Notes under the pieces: generated by a model
Databases searched by the model: none
The model's input: the letters and a program-made list of their open reading frames with translations, nothing else
What the model was told of the DNA's origin: nothing
Translations under genes and position numbers: made by a program
Part shown: positions 62,806-64,000 of the stretch, one piece after another
Layout of the letters: the number at the start of each line of letters is the position of its first letter
How positions within the stretch are numbered: the first letter of the stretch is position 1
Source: Hydractinia symbiolongicarpus
Taxonomy: Eukaryota; Cnidaria; Hydrozoa; Anthoathecata; Hydractiniidae
Assembly: GCF_029227915.1 (NCBI RefSeq)
Contig: NC_079885.1
Coordinates: 1,736,001 to 1,800,000, forward strand
Direction of reading: 5' to 3'
Length of the DNA stretch: 64,000 nt

Positions 62806-64000
62806 AAAGAGGTTTAATCGCCGGCAAACGAAATCCCGCGTTTTCCCGTAAATCCGGGGCTTGGCCCGTATAGTCGAATGTATACAAAGAAAGTACCCAG
62901 GGAGTAAACTCATTTGCCGAACGATTTTTTAAATTTTTTTTTCAACACTAAAACGCATGAGATTTGTAGTTTTCAAAAATGTTTTCATTTTTGATGAGAC
63001 GCTGAATAAAAGCAGTTTAATCGCCGGAAAACGAAAACCGGCGATTTCCCGTAAATCCCGGGCTTGGCACGTATAGTCAAATGTATACAATGAAAGTACC
63101 CTGTGAGTAAACTCATTTCCAGAACGATTTTTTAAATTATTTTTTCACCACTAAAACGCATAAGACTTGTAGTTTTTAAAAATGTTTTCATTTTTGATGA
63201 GACGTTAAATAAAAGAAGTTTAATCCCCGGCAAACTAAAACCCGCGATTTCCCGTAAATCCCGGCTTCGCCCGTATAGTCAAAAGTATACATAGAAAGTA
63301 CCCAGGGAGTAAACTGATTTCCCGAACGATTTTTTATATTATTTTTTTACCACTAAACGCATGAGACTTGTACTTTTCAAAAACGTTTTCATTTTTGATG
63401 AGACGCTTAATAAAAGAGGTTTAATCGCCGGCAAACGAAATACCGCGTTTTCCCGTAAATCCGGGCTTGGCCCGTATAGTCGAATGTATACAAAGAAAGT
63501 ACCTAGGGAGTAAACTCATTTCCCGAACGATTTTTTAAATTTTTTTTTCGCCACTAAAACGCATGAGACTTGTAGTTTTTAAAAATGTTTTCATTTTCGA
63601 TGAGACGCTGAATAAAAGAAGTTTAATCGCCGGCAAACGAAAACCCGCGATTTCCCGTAAATCCCGGGCTTGGCCCGTATAGTCAAAAGTATACAAAGAA
63701 AGTACCCTGTGAGTAAACTCATTTCCAGAACGATATTTTAAATTATTTTTTCACCACTAAAACGCATAAGACTTGTAGTTTTTAAAAATGTTTTCATTTT
63801 TGATGAGACGCTGAATAAAAGATGTTTAATCGCCGGCAAACGAAAACCCGCGATTTCCCGTAAATCCCGGCTTGGCCCGTATAGTCAAAAGTATGCATAG
63901 AAAGTACCCAGGGAGTAAACTCATTTCCCGAACGATTTTTTAAATTATTTTTTCACCACTAAAACGCATGAGACTTGTAGTTTTTAAAAATGTTTTCATT

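Larger units (their letters stand above)
52562..64000 (-). repeat. Satellite array C, ~203-bp monomers, - orientation
   Basis: About 56 monomers in the same orientation and phase as array B, continuing past the window end. Array C is rich in the CATATTTGATGGG class and in a GTACTTTTCAAAAACGTTTTC class (58,561; 60,561; 61,978; 63,370). It contains three copies of a shortened monomer lacking the AT hairpin. Diverse block lengths recur, with spacings of 987, 1,594, 2,000, 1,417 and 1,392 bp; the odd values reflect how many shortened monomers each interval contains. No gene is supported. Confidence 0.97.

Overview
This window is almost entirely satellite DNA from a eukaryotic genome. About 58.7 kb of the 64 kb is one tandem repeat family with a monomer of about 203 bp (local periods between landmark copies are 202.5-203 bp), roughly 289 monomers in all. 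Nothing in the window looks prokaryotic: there are no operons, no long reading frames, and a long satellite with nested multi-monomer duplications. The species cannot be named from the sequence. The only non-satellite DNA is AT-rich, with no recognisable protein, rRNA or tRNA gene.

Layout. (1) Array A, 1 to about 34,197: monomers in the orientation called + here. (2) An orientation switch at 34,195-34,197, where the array turns back on itself through a 3-bp overlap (CAT) inside the near-palindrome GTCTCATGATAC. (3) Array B, about 34,195-47,234: the same family on the - strand. (4) A 5,327-bp non-satellite segment, 47,235-52,561, inserted inside one monomer. It is bounded by TTAA direct repeats (47,231-47,234 and 52,562-52,565) and by imperfect ~22-bp terminal inverted repeats, and the interrupted monomer resumes exactly in phase. 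(5) Array C, 52,562 to the window end: again - strand, and running off the window.

The arrays are not simple head-to-tail series. They are mosaics of local duplications of whole numbers of monomers: 2-mer (~405 bp), 3-mer (608), 4-mer (810-812), 5-mer (1,013-1,014), 7-mer (1,418-1,419), 14-mer (2,838) and 28-mer (5,678). Copies are nearly identical, so homogenisation is recent. Several monomer classes are separated by linked diagnostic bases. Array C also carries a spreading 25-bp deletion that removes the monomer's AT-rich hairpin.

The most informative observation is that array B keeps an uninterrupted paralogue of the insertion site near 37,200-37,800. It shares rare variants with both flanks of the 5.3-kb segment. 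This supports insertion of a mobile element (TTAA-type, with no transposase visible) rather than a chance break in the array.

I annotate no confident protein-coding gene. The 60-120 codon open frames that recur in the satellite mostly begin at TTG or GTG rather than ATG, occur on both strands, and are broken in most monomers. I treat them as by-products of a stop-poor repeat.
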